This document shows, one piece after another, positions 6,148-11,896 of a DNA stretch of 15,038 bases (position 1 is the first letter of the stretch; each line of letters starts with the position of its first letter). The DNA comes from Novosphingobium sp. GTDB lineage: Bacteria > Pseudomonadota > Alphaproteobacteria > Sphingomonadales > Sphingomonadaceae. The notes under the pieces were generated by a model. That model was given only the letters and a program-made list of their open reading frames with translations, did no database searches and had not been told where the DNA came from. Made by a program: the position numbers and the translations under genes. The DNA is taken from positions 1 to 15,038 of the forward strand of contig JAURNJ010000145.1 in assembly GCA_030830245.1 (NCBI GenBank). The letters run 5' to 3'.

Positions 6148-7466
6148 GCCGCCTCCGTCGTAGGGTTCGCTCCAAGCCGCTCGGCTTTGATGACGTCAAA
6201 GCTTCGGCCGTCACCTTCCAGGATTGCGACGCTGCACGTCTGCGCTTGCCAGCGCTCCACCGCCACATCGACATATGCAGGGCTTATCTCCATCGCGAAG
6301 ACACGGCGACCATTGGCTTCGCCTGCCATAATCTGCGAGCCAGATCCGGAGAATGGTTCGTAGCAGAGCCCACCCCGCGCCACGTGCTGGCGCATCGGAA
6401 TTCCGAAGGCATCGAGCGGCTTCGGCGTTGGATGATCAGGGCGTTCTTCCCTCGCGAAGCTCGGTAGTTGCCAGGTCGAGGACAGCGTTTCCTCGGCTAC
6501 TTTCGGTGGTCGGTTTGGGCGACGCCAGCCCATGAAGCAAGGCTCATGTTTCCAGAGATAATGAGACCGGGTGAGCACACCGCGTTCCTTCACCCAGATG
6601 ATCTGCTGATGGACGAAGGCGCCGGCCTTCTCCCAGCAAGCTTCCAGCATGGCCTGTCGGCGAGACGCATGCCAACAGTACCAGGCCGCATCATCGGTAA
6701 TAGCTTCGGCAACGGCCGCTGCGATGAAGTTGTCATAGAGTTCAGCGCCCTGGGAGCTGTCGTCCCATGTCACACTCTCGCTCTCTGCTGGATCTTTTTT
6801 ACGCTTCGGATGGTTCGAGCCATCGTAATCTACGAGATATGGTGGATCGGTCGCGAACAAGACGGCACGCTCGCCATTCATCAGGCGGCGCACATTGGCG
6901 TGGCTGGTGCTGTCGCCGCAAAGAAGCCGGTGGTCACCCAGGATCCAAAGATCGCCCGTGCGCGACGCCGGATTGCGGGGCGGCTCAGGGATGGTCAGCG
7001 GCGGCGGCGATCCCTTGCTCTCAGAACTTCCCTCAGCTGTTTCCGGCTCGAAGGTGAGCAGCTTGTCGAGTTCACCGTCGGAGAAGCCGACCAGGGACAG
7101 GTCGAAATCATCGGCCAGCAGGCTCTGAAGTTCCACGGATAGAAGGGCCTGATCCCAACCGCCGAGTTCCGTCAGCTTGTTGTCGGCGATCCTGTAGGCT
7201 CGGCGCTGAGCCTCACTCAGATGGTCGAGGACTATTACCGGAGCCTCAGTAAGGCCGAGCCGGGTGGCGGCCAGGACACGGCCGTGTCCAGCGATCAGTT
7301 CACCATCCTTCGCGACGAGGCACGGCACGGTCCAGCCAAACGCCGCCATGCTGGCGGCGAGCTTCGCCACCTGATCATCGTCATGGGCTTTGGGGTTGGC
7401 GGCATAGGGCTGCAGCTTGGCCAGCGGCCAGGTCTCGATCCGCTCAGGGGCGAAGCTCAGCGTCAT
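6144..7466 (-). CDS. ParB-domain DNA methyltransferase (beta-class N4/N6 type)
   Basis: This 440-residue protein fuses two domains. Residues 1-130 are a ParB/Srx-like domain (WPLAKLQPYAANPKAHDDDQ, GELIAGHGRVLAATRLG at 56-72, and YRIADNKLTELGGWD). Residues 170-425 form an S-adenosylmethionine-dependent methylase with GDLWILGDHRLLCGDS, the catalytic DPPY (207-210), HPTPKP (345-350) and the cofactor-binding FSGSG (372-376). Motif order (DPPY, recognition region, FSGSG) is beta-class; DPPY is compatible with N6-adenine or N4-cytosine methylation. No restriction enzyme gene is adjacent, so it is probably a solitary phage enzyme that protects or marks phage DNA. No good ribosome-binding site precedes ATG 7466. 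It is coupled to the small membrane protein downstream. Confidence 0.93.
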   Translation of the reverse strand: MTLSFAPERIETWPLAKLQPYAANPKAHDDDQVAKLAASMAAFGWTVPCLVAKDGELIAGHGRVLAATRLGLTEAPVIVLDHLSEAQRRAYRIADNKLTELGGWDQALLSVELQSLLADDFDLSLVGFSDGELDKLLTFEPETAEGSSESKGSPPPLTIPEPPRNPASRTGDLWILGDHRLLCGDSTSHANVRRLMNGERAVLFATDPPYLVDYDGSNHPKRKKDPAESESVTWDDSSQGAELYDNFIAAAVAEAITDDAAWYCWHASRRQAMLEACWEKAGAFVHQQIIWVKERGVLTRSHYLWKHEPCFMGWRRPNRPPKVAEETLSSTWQLPSFAREERPDHPTPKPLDAFGIPMRQHVARGGLCYEPFSGSGSQIMAGEANGRRVFAMEISPAYVDVAVERWQAQTCSVAILEGDGRSFDVIKAERLGANPTTEAA

Positions 7467-7508
7467 AAAGGGCGTGTATCCCGGTTTGTGGATGCCGCGC
7501 GGGGTCCG

Positions 7509-7538
7509 GCTCCTGGACTCCAGGTGGGGTCCAGGAGC
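7509..7538 (-). repeat. 10-bp perfect inverted repeat upstream of the methyltransferase gene
   Basis: GCTCCTGGAC (7509-7518) and GTCCAGGAGC (7529-7538) pair perfectly around a 10-base spacer. It lies 43 bases before the methyltransferase ATG. CTGGAcTCCAG within it offers an alternative smaller hairpin. It could be an operator for methyltransferase control or a 5' UTR or terminator-like hairpin; there is no U-run on either side. Confidence 0.55.
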
Positions 7539-7654
7539 AACGAGGCACGCGCGAAAAAGTCTGGTTCTTCAGGGCCTGCGTCAGGTCAGTGCGTTGGTAT
7601 TGGTAGGCCTGGCTTCCCAAAAACCGACCCTGACGCTAGCGACGTTTCGCGCCT

Positions 7655-7680
7655 TGCCCTCCCGCATTACCAGGAGGGCA
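7655..7680. repeat. 8-bp inverted repeat in the methyltransferase-vapB gap
   Basis: TGCCCTCC (7655-7662) and GGAGGGCA (7673-7680) are perfect inverted arms around a 10-base loop CGCATTACCA. The geometry (10-base loop) matches the neighbouring repeat at 7509-7538. Function unknown. Confidence 0.5.
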
Positions 7681-7729
7681 GGAAGGACCCGCGATATCAA
7701 TGGGTTAAATCGCATTGCTCTCCGAGTAG

Positions 7730-7752
7730 ATTTCCGGTACATTTCCGGAAAT
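7730..7752 (+). promoter_or_regulatory. Candidate vapBC operator
   Basis: ATTTCCGG occurs twice, at 7730-7737 and 7741-7748, 11 bases apart. The second copy is part of a perfect 12-bp palindrome ATTTCCGGAAAT (7741-7752) ending six bases before the AGGAGG site of vapB. This is the expected place for the VapBC autorepression site. Confidence 0.6.
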
Positions 7753-7768
7753 CAACTAGGAGGCGGCC

Positions 7769-8053
7769 GTGGCCAACGCTCGCAAGACCCCGCTCGAATC
7801 GTTCCGCAAGCGCCAGAAGCGCGAGGGCATCGTGCGTGTCGAAGTTCAGGTGCGCAAGGAAGACGCCGTCCTGCTGCGCGGCGTCGCCCAGGCGCTTGGC
7901 GATCCGGCACGCGAAGCGGAGACACGCAGCCTGCTGAAAGCCCGCTTCATTGCTCCACGCCCTGTTGGGCTCAAGGCGTTGCTGGCGTCCGCTCCCCTGG
8001 ATGGGATCGAACTCGAACGCTCGCGTGACCTTGGCCGGCCGGTCGACCTGTGA
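7769..8053 (+). CDS. vapB: VapB-type antitoxin
   Basis: This 94-residue antitoxin is encoded immediately before a PIN-domain toxin. It starts with GTG at 7769 after AGGAGG (7758-7763) with a 5-base gap. The N-terminal half is strongly basic (TPLESFRKRQKREGIVRVEV, then QVRKEDAVLLRGVAQALGDP) and looks like a ribbon-helix-helix or similar DNA-binding fold. Residues 50-94 (TRSLLKARFIAPRPVGLKAL, then SAPLDGIELERSRDLGRPVD) fit the extended toxin-binding tail of VapB proteins, with the hydrophobic and acidic SAPLDGIELERS segment placed to block the toxin active site. Its stop overlaps the vapC GTG (GTGA). The antitoxin identity rests mainly on this pairing and on similarity to antitoxins of rhizobial vapBC loci. 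Confidence 0.88.
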   Translation: MANARKTPLESFRKRQKREGIVRVEVQVRKEDAVLLRGVAQALGDPAREAETRSLLKARFIAPRPVGLKALLASAPLDGIELERSRDLGRPVDL

Positions 8054-8463
8054 GTTTCCTGATCGACACGAACGTCATATCCGAGGTCCGCAAAGGGACG
8101 CGGTGCGATCCAAACGTTGCGGCGTGGTATTCCTCGATCAAGGATTCCGATCTTTATCTCAGCGCGCTGATCCTCGGCGAGATCCGCAAAGGCATCGAGC
8201 TTGCTCGCCCGCGCGACCCGGCAAAGGCCGAGGCCTTGCAAGGGTGGCTCGACGCTGTCGTTGAGGCTTTCGCCGATCGCGTGATCCCTGTCGATCGTTT
8301 CGTCAGTGACGCGTGGGGTCGCATGAGCGCCATGCGTCCCATTCCCGTCATCGACGGGTTGCTCGCGGCGACCGCCAAAGTTCATGACCTTACGCTGGTG
8401 ACACGCAACGACGCCGATGTTGCCGGCCTTGGCGTGCGCGTCCTCAACCCGTTCAAGGTATAA
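8050..8463 (+). CDS. vapC: VapC toxin, PIN-domain ribonuclease
   Basis: This 137-residue protein is a PIN-domain endoribonuclease; VapC toxins usually cleave tRNA or rRNA with Mg2+. All four acidic positions of the active site are visible: D6 in FLIDTNVISE, E44 in ALILGEIRKGIE, D102 in PVIDGLLAATAK, and N120/D121 in LVTRNDADV. The C-terminus GVRVLNPF is also typical. The length is normal, so the toxin should be active unless held by VapB. Translation starts at GTG 8050 inside the vapB stop. The gene is read opposite to the flanking phage genes, which suggests it is cargo and not part of the phage lytic programme. Confidence 0.95.
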   Translation: MSFLIDTNVISEVRKGTRCDPNVAAWYSSIKDSDLYLSALILGEIRKGIELARPRDPAKAEALQGWLDAVVEAFADRVIPVDRFVSDAWGRMSAMRPIPVIDGLLAATAKVHDLTLVTRNDADVAGLGVRVLNPFKV

Positions 8464-8501
8464 TCGGATCGACCGACGGGCCGGTTCCGGAATGGGCGTA
8501 A

Positions 8502-8552
8502 TCGGGTGTGCATTCGGGTATGGGTAATGCCATCGACGCGGAAACCGTTTAG
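8502..8552 (+). pseudogene. Possible remnant of a higB toxin gene (C-terminus only)
   Basis: In the frame ending with TAG at 8550-8552 the last codons read GxHSGMGNAIDAETV, resembling the end of HigB toxins (a GTH motif, then aspartate/alanine and IDAETV). The frame is closed by TAA at 8499-8501, and nothing further upstream looks like a toxin before the vapC stop at 8463. It lies 12 bases before the higA-like start, exactly where higB should end. The match is short and from memory of the family, so confidence is moderate. Confidence 0.45.
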
Positions 8553-8564
8553 AGGGTCACCGCC

Positions 8565-8936
8565 GTGGATATCACGCCAATCAAGACCCAGCGCGATTAC
8601 CGCCGCGCCCACAAGTAAGTCGCGGGCCTGATGACCGCAAAGCGCGGCACGCCCGAAGGCGATCGGCTGGATGTTCTGGTGACGTTGATCGACGCTTGGG
8701 AAGCCAAGCACTACCCGCTCGACCGTCCTGATCCCGTCAAGGCCATCAAGTACCACATGGACCAGGGTGGACTGGAGCCTCGGGATCTCATCCCGTTCAT
8801 CGGCAGCCGCAACCGGGTCTATGAGGTCCTCAACCGCAAGCGCCCGCTCACGCTCAAAATGATCTGGCAGCTGCATGACGGGCTCGGCATCCCGGCGGAG
8901 TCGCTGATCAAGAGCGGGCAGGATCACGCGGCTTGA
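8565..8936 (+). pseudogene. higA: HigA-like antitoxin with in-frame stop codon
   Basis: From GTG 8565 the frame reads MDITPIKTQRDYRRAHK, then TAA at 8616-8618, then VAGLMTAKRGTPEGDRLDVL and on to a natural stop at 8936. Full-length HigA antitoxins read through this point (roughly RRALKEIEGLM), so the TAA is a nonsense mutation, most simply GAA to TAA. The rest is intact: residues with TLIDAWEAKHYPLDRPDPVK, then IKYHMDQGGLEPRDLIPFIG, NRVYEVLNRKRPLTLKMIWQ and LHDGLGIPAESLI form the DNA-binding HTH. ATG 8631 could restart translation to give a 101-residue protein, but no ribosome-binding site precedes it. AGAGGG (8551-8556) supports GTG 8565. The upstream toxin appears lost, so loss of the antitoxin would carry no cost. 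Confidence 0.82.
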
Positions 8937-9270
8937 AAATTTCCGTGGCCACGCTTGCCGAGCCCGATGGGGAGCAATGATCGGGAGCACGGCCTCGCGC
9001 GAGACCAAATGTCGCGTTGGCGCCAGCGCGCTCGTCTCGTGAGGATGGCAGAAAATCTAGCCCAATCCGGCGTTTCTGTCCCTTCGAAAAGTGTCCGGCG
9101 GACGCTTTACTTTGCATCACTCCGCGTTGCGACAACTCCCCAAAAGAATGCTCGTGGACGGCCTGGCACCTGACGTCAGTCAAGGATGCTCTTCTCGGCC
9201 TGCACCTGCGACAAGCTGAGCCGGGCAACAACTTCAGTATCAGCCAAAGCAATCTCGCGTTGGGTGAAAG
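8937..9270. other. 334-bp stretch without a recognisable gene
   Basis: Open frames on both strands here are short or lack recognisable sequence, initiation sites and family features. I see a perfect palindrome CTGACGTCAG (9170-9179) and inverted 7-base arms GCACCTG (9202-9208) and CAGGTGC (9274-9280), the latter running into the parE 3' end. AT content is locally higher than in the surrounding genes. It may be decayed coding DNA left between two modules. Confidence 0.55.
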
Positions 9271-9570
9271 CTACAGGTGCCGTGCGACATCCATGCGCTG
9301 ATGCAGCACGCGAACAACGACAAGGTCCGATTCGGTGAGGCGGTAGAATACAAGATGAGAACCGACCGAATGTGTTAAGTAGCCATCTCGGATATCGACG
9401 AGACGCCCGATCTTCCTACCATTCGCCAGATCGTCAAACGCCTCGACGATGGCGGCGTGGTAGCTGTCAGCCTGCGCAAGCGACCAGGTCTTGAAGGTGT
9501 AAAGCCAGATTTCTTCGAGGTCGGCTTCTGCCCGGGGTGAAAGCAGACAGGCCCGGCTTTTACCCGGCAT
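9271..9570 (-). CDS. parE: ParE-family toxin (second parDE module)
   Basis: This 99-residue RelE/ParE-superfamily toxin is encoded downstream of a ParD-type antitoxin and overlaps it by 11 bases. Family pattern: LLSPRAEADLEEIWLYTFKT in the first helices, QADSYHAAIVEAFDDLANG, the GRLVDIRDGYLTHSVGSHLV loop and strand, FYRLTESDLVVVRVLH and the end HQRMDVARHL. It is complete in length. It differs clearly from the first ParE of this window in sequence and so is not a recent duplicate. The stop TAG at 9271 lies next to the unexplained gap at 8937-9270. By family analogy it would act on gyrase. Confidence 0.93.
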   Translation of the reverse strand: MPGKSRACLLSPRAEADLEEIWLYTFKTWSLAQADSYHAAIVEAFDDLANGRKIGRLVDIRDGYLTHSVGSHLVFYRLTESDLVVVRVLHQRMDVARHL

Positions 9571-9805
9571 GCTTGGTTCGCATGCGCTTCAGGAACGCGT
9601 CACTGTCGAGCGGCGCCGGCTGACCGGATTGCTCTCCGACGATCAGCGCGTCCTGGAGAGCCTTCACCTTGGCCTCATGCTCTTCCAGAAGCCGCAAACC
9701 CGCCCGCACGACATCGCTGGCCGAGCCGTAGCGGCCGGTTTGAACCTGCCCATCAATGAATGCGGCGAAATGGTCGCCTAGGGAAACGGATGTATTGCGC
9801 GCCAT
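9560..9805 (-). CDS. parD: ParD-family antitoxin (second parDE module)
   Basis: This 81-residue antitoxin begins MARNTSVSLGDHFAAFIDGQ, then VQTGRYGSASDVVRAGLRLL, the ribbon-helix-helix DNA-binding domain of ParD. The remainder (EEHEAKVKALQDALIVGEQS, then PLDSDAFLKRMRTKH) is the toxin-binding region. ATG 9805 has AAGGAGG six bases upstream, unlike the apparently leaderless first parD. The coding sequence overlaps parE by 11 bases. A TACCA/TGGTA inverted repeat 29 bases upstream is a likely self-regulatory site. The module is divergent from the HipB-like regulator and shares a 197-bp control region with it. Confidence 0.94.
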   Translation of the reverse strand: MARNTSVSLGDHFAAFIDGQVQTGRYGSASDVVRAGLRLLEEHEAKVKALQDALIVGEQSGQPAPLDSDAFLKRMRTKHAG

Positions 9806-9834
9806 GCCACGCCTCCTTGGACGTGGGCAGCATA

Positions 9835-9849
9835 TACCATTTTTTGGTA
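9835..9849 (-). promoter_or_regulatory. Candidate parDE operator (TACCA-TTTTT-TGGTA)
   Basis: TACCA (9835-9839) and TGGTA (9845-9849) are inverted arms around five T residues, embedded in an AT-rich stretch with TATATG on the minus strand that could serve as a -10. The distance to the parD ATG (29 bases) suits a repressor site over the promoter. Confidence 0.5.
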
Positions 9850-9896
9850 CATTTGGATAGGCCGATCCATCTGTTTATCTCAGGCAGAATTATCAT

Positions 9897-9987
9897 CGAA
9901 CGACGACATCGTACGCTGTCACCGTTCGATGACTTTTTCGCTTGTCGCCGAACGGCGACAATGCTGTATTGTATGCGAACGACGACA
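9897..9987 (+). promoter_or_regulatory. Promoter and four-copy operator of the HipB-like regulator
   Basis: The 12-base motif CGAACGRYGACA occurs at 9897-9908, 9949-9960 and 9976-9987 on the plus strand and once inverted at 9917-9928. The copy at 9949 is also half of a perfect palindrome with 9-base arms TTGTCGCCG and CGGCGACAA (9942-9961). A promoter fits: -35 TTGTCG (9942-9947), 17-base spacer, extended -10 TGC-TGTATT (9962-9970). Occupied sites would cover the -35, the -10 flank and upstream DNA. Confidence 0.7.
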
Positions 9988-10002
9988 ATTGAACGAGGCG
10001 CT

Positions 10003-10296
10003 GTGCACAATCGAACGCCTTTGGACTTCGGGCTGGTCATCCGTCATCGGAGAAGGCAGCTCGCGCTCAACCAAGCAGATCTTGCTCGCCGCGTCGGCGT
10101 TAGCCGCCAATGGATAGTGGCCGTCGAGCAAGGCAAAGCGCGGGCGGAATTGGGCCTCGTCCTACGCACCCTCGCGGCGCTCGACTTGAAGCTAGCGCTA
10201 GAGGCATGCGTCGACGCAGCCACGCCGAGTGTCGATAGCGTCGTACCGATCGACATTGATGCCGTCGTCGAGGCCGCAAAACGTCGGGGCACGTGA
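10003..10296 (+). CDS. HipB-like helix-turn-helix regulator (orphan antitoxin)
   Basis: This is a 97-residue Xre-type DNA-binding protein. RTPLDFGLVIRHRRRQLALN, then QADLARRVGVSRQWIVAVEQ (residues 24-43) and GKARAELGLVLRTLAALDLK follow the HipB antitoxin pattern closely. The C-terminal 30 residues (ending AVVEAAKRRGT) are less conserved. GTG 10003 was chosen because the HipB-type start HNRTPLDFG follows directly and GAGG (9994-9997) lies 5 bases upstream; longer frames run back through the operator. HipB normally represses and neutralises the kinase HipA, encoded next. Here 52 bases separate this stop from the stop of a convergent phage gene, and no hipA is present. It may now act as a stand-alone repressor, possibly of other promoters with the CGAACGRYGACA motif. 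Confidence 0.85.
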   Translation: MHNRTPLDFGLVIRHRRRQLALNQADLARRVGVSRQWIVAVEQGKARAELGLVLRTLAALDLKLALEACVDAATPSVDSVVPIDIDAVVEAAKRRGT

Positions 10297-10309
10297 CATG
10301 CTCCCCGAC
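10283..10309 (+). terminator. Hairpin at the 3' end of the HipB-like gene
   Basis: GTCGGGG (10283-10289) and CCCCGAC (10303-10309) pair perfectly around a 13-base loop that includes the stop codon. No U-run follows. It lies in a convergent junction where termination is expected, so a weak terminator is possible. Confidence 0.35.
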
Positions 10310-10348
10310 AAACGATGCGCCGGCCAAATCCACTGATCGTGCCTTCTG

Positions 10349-10789
10349 CTAGGGTTGCGGCCCCGGTGGGCGCACCAGCTCAATGATATATCGCCTCGAA
10401 CGCTTGCCAGGGACTCGCCGCCCGTTGAGTTGCCAAGCAATTACGCAGAGCGCGTAGAGCCAGTGCTCATGCGCCGCAGAGCGCTGCATGCCGACCGCCC
10501 AGCAGATCGCCTTCCACCGTTCGCCATGTGCACGCATCCAGACGATCTTGCCGTCGATCGCGTCGAGGCCGACCGTCCAGCTTAGCGTTTCCTCCATGCG
10601 GCTGATGGCGGCGGGCGAAGGCAGCACGCGCATCGGCTTTGCCTCCTGTCCGACCTTGTCGGCAAAGTCGTGCACGATCTGCGGCCAGACGTTGAAGTAG
10701 CCGCGCCGGCGGTCTGCCGGCAGACGCTTCAGCACAAAGGCCGCTTCGGAAAGACGTTCCTCGACGAGGCTCGGCGTCCATTCGGTCAT
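10349..10789 (-). CDS. DUF6362-family phage protein
   Basis: This 146-residue protein begins MTEWTPSLVEERLSEAAFVL, then KRLPADRRRGYFNVWPQIVH. Later parts are PSPAAISRMEETLSWTVGLD, VWMRAHGERWKAICWAVGMQ and SAAHEHWLYALCVIAWQLNG. I recognise the pattern as DUF6362, usual in alphaproteobacterial prophages upstream of the packaging genes. The segment RWKAICWAVGMQRSAAHEHWLYAL resembles a helix-turn-helix, so DNA binding and late-gene control is a reasonable inference, not an established function. ATG 10789 has AAGGAGG 7 bases upstream and overlaps the stop of the preceding 65-residue gene (ATGA). It is the last phage gene before the first TA-rich gap. Confidence 0.85.
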   Translation of the reverse strand: MTEWTPSLVEERLSEAAFVLKRLPADRRRGYFNVWPQIVHDFADKVGQEAKPMRVLPSPAAISRMEETLSWTVGLDAIDGKIVWMRAHGERWKAICWAVGMQRSAAHEHWLYALCVIAWQLNGRRVPGKRSRRYIIELVRPPGPQP

Positions 10790-10983
10790 TGCTGCGCCTC
10801 CTTGCGTTTGGTGCGATCGCCGTAGAGCTTCTCGCCGAGTTGTCGGATCAGTTCACGCTCCGGCCAGGTCAGCCGGGCATCGTCGAGCGAGACCGCCAGT
10901 ACGCGCTGCTCGCGCCAGCCATCGCGCTTGATCTCGTCGGGTGTGCGGCGATTGCCGCCATAACCGGGGGGCGCCCACTTCAC
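10786..10983 (-). CDS. Small phage protein, 65 residues
   Basis: The frame is open further upstream, but the likely start is GTG at 10983, which overlaps the stop of the RuvC-like gene (GTGA) and has GAGGAGG 6 bases upstream. The protein begins MKWAPPGYGGNRRTPDEIKR, continues DGWREQRVLAVSLDDARLTW and ends in a charged helix (PERELIRQLGEKLYGDRTKR). It is soluble and basic. The LTWPERELIRQLGEKLYG segment looks like a single DNA-binding or protein-docking helix pair. Similar short proteins sit between RuvC-like and DUF6362 genes in related prophages, as I recall, with no assigned function. Its tight coupling to both neighbours suggests a shared role in late replication or gene control. Confidence 0.8.
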   Translation of the reverse strand: MKWAPPGYGGNRRTPDEIKRDGWREQRVLAVSLDDARLTWPERELIRQLGEKLYGDRTKRKEAQQ

Positions 10984-11510
10984 AGCACGCCTCCTCGTGT
11001 CTCCATCGCCCAGAGCAGGATCGCGAGCGCATCGGCCTCGTTGTCGTCGGCGGGGTTGAAACCGCGACTGCGCATCGCTGCCAGGACAGCCTGTTTGTCG
11101 GCATTGCCCTTGCCCGTGGCAAAGCGCTTCACGGTGCCGACGGGGACGCCCTGGTAGGCCACGCCCTTGCGCTCGCACCACGCGCTCAGCGTCGCCAGGA
11201 AGCCTCCGTAGATGTGCGCTGCATCGGTGCCGATGTGACGGCGGACCTCTTCGAAGTAGATCGCCGCCACGCCGCCTGTGTCTTCGGCGAGCCCCTCAAG
11301 CCATGTCTGGAAACGCAGGTAGCGCATGCCGCCGCCGTCGTAGCGCCCTGTGTGGAACGTCATGGTGCCGCTATGCACGACCCCCTGGACCAGACCTGCC
11401 CAACCGGTCGTGGTGCCGAGATCAAGGGCCAGGATGGTCCGGGCCGCTGGGATGACGGGCGGCGTCGACCGGAGGCCGGGCATGGTCACGGGTGCAGGGT
11501 GTGTGCTCAT
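10980..11510 (-). CDS. RuvC-like Holliday-junction resolvase (phage type)
   Basis: This 176-residue protein has the RNase H fold signature of crossover-junction endonucleases, which resolve branched DNA before packaging. Acidic active-site candidates are in order: D30 in ILALDLGTTTGWAGL, E87/E88 in AIYFEEVRRH, and D156/D160 in DDNEADALAILLWA. The basic segment VKRFATGKGNADKQ (127-140) fits the DNA-binding region of RuvC. The first 25 residues are proline-rich and poorly conserved. ATG 11510 has AGGG about 9 bases upstream; a longer frame upstream would cross the repeat region and is not credible. It is followed, with a GTGA overlap, by the 65-residue gene. Placement in the phage replication block supports the role. 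Confidence 0.9.
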   Translation of the reverse strand: MSTHPAPVTMPGLRSTPPVIPAARTILALDLGTTTGWAGLVQGVVHSGTMTFHTGRYDGGGMRYLRFQTWLEGLAEDTGGVAAIYFEEVRRHIGTDAAHIYGGFLATLSAWCERKGVAYQGVPVGTVKRFATGKGNADKQAVLAAMRSRGFNPADDNEADALAILLWAMETRGGVL

Positions 11511-11596
11511 GGAAGTCGATCCCTGGGGGAGGTGGCGGATGGTCGAGGGGTTGAGATGCAGGCCACGCGCGCGCGAAGCCCCTGGGGGTGGGAATG

Positions 11597-11640
11597 GGAG
11601 ACCCCGCCTGCGGCGGTCTCCCCACCCCCGAAGGGGGTGG
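11597..11640 (-). repeat. Two tandem GC-rich hairpins upstream of the resolvase gene
   Basis: The first hairpin, as read on the minus strand, has perfect 8-base arms CCACCCCC (minus 11640-11633) and GGGGGTGG (11629-11622), and its apex can form C(UUCG)G, an unusually stable tetraloop. The second (11621-11597) has a 10-bp stem GGAGACC-GCC with a 2-base bulge. No U-run follows. They lie in the 5' region of the resolvase transcript or the 3' end of the helicase transcript, and could slow polymerase or protect an mRNA end. Confidence 0.55.
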
Positions 11641-11698
11641 CTTTCACCCCCTAAACTTGAACTGACCAATAGTGCATTGATTGGATTGATGTTTTTCC

Positions 11699-11896
11699 AG
11701 TTTCGGCAGTTTCGGAATGGCACATCGACCCAATCTGGTTGGAGCGAAGCCAAACTAGTCAGGGCGCAATTCTGACGGGGTAGTTTCGGAAACCCGCCCA
11801 ATCTGATCACGGCGGACCAGAGCGAAGCGGCGAGCAGCCGTGTCGGAGCAGTTTCGGCGCTGCGCCCCATCTGGTTTAAACTGGGCAGAGCGCAGT
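11699..11896. repeat. Three imperfect 68-bp tandem repeats (iteron-like), candidate origin
   Basis: Within the 413-bp non-coding stretch 11511-11923, AGTTTCGG recurs at 11699, 11708, 11782 and 11850. CCCAATCTG recurs at 11729 and 11797, with CCCCATCTG at 11865, spaced exactly 68 and 68 bases. GAGCGAAGC recurs at 11742 and 11820, with GAGCGCAGT at 11888. The order of motifs is the same in each unit while the filler differs. An AT-rich stretch (11650-11700) lies beside them. Position directly after the primase-helicase gene suggests replication iterons or operator sites; neither is proven. Confidence 0.7.

Larger units (their letters stand above)
7467..7768. other. Non-coding gap between methyltransferase and vapB, with two hairpins
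   Basis: I see no credible gene in these 302 bases; the frames open across them are extensions of neighbouring shadows. The gap lies between the divergent methyltransferase and vapB genes and must carry both promoters. It holds two perfect inverted repeats, listed separately, and the vapB operator at its right end. No clear sigma70 promoter for the methyltransferase stands out. Confidence 0.6.

Noticed and set aside
6468..7142. 224-residue plus-strand frame
   Set aside because: Antisense of the methyltransferase, which has intact DPPY and FSGSG motifs.
8908..9252. 114-residue minus-strand frame in the gap after higA
   Set aside because: No recognisable sequence, no ribosome-binding site, and it runs into the higA-like 3' end.
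10786..11181. 131-residue version of the small gene before DUF6362
   Set aside because: The upstream part is out of frame with, and inside, the RuvC-like gene; GTG 10983 has a strong ribosome-binding site and a GTGA overlap.
11699..11896. CRISPR-like array
   Set aside because: Repeats are short, imperfect, few, and spaced 68 bases with several conserved blocks per unit; no cas genes are present apart from the Cas4-like phage nuclease.
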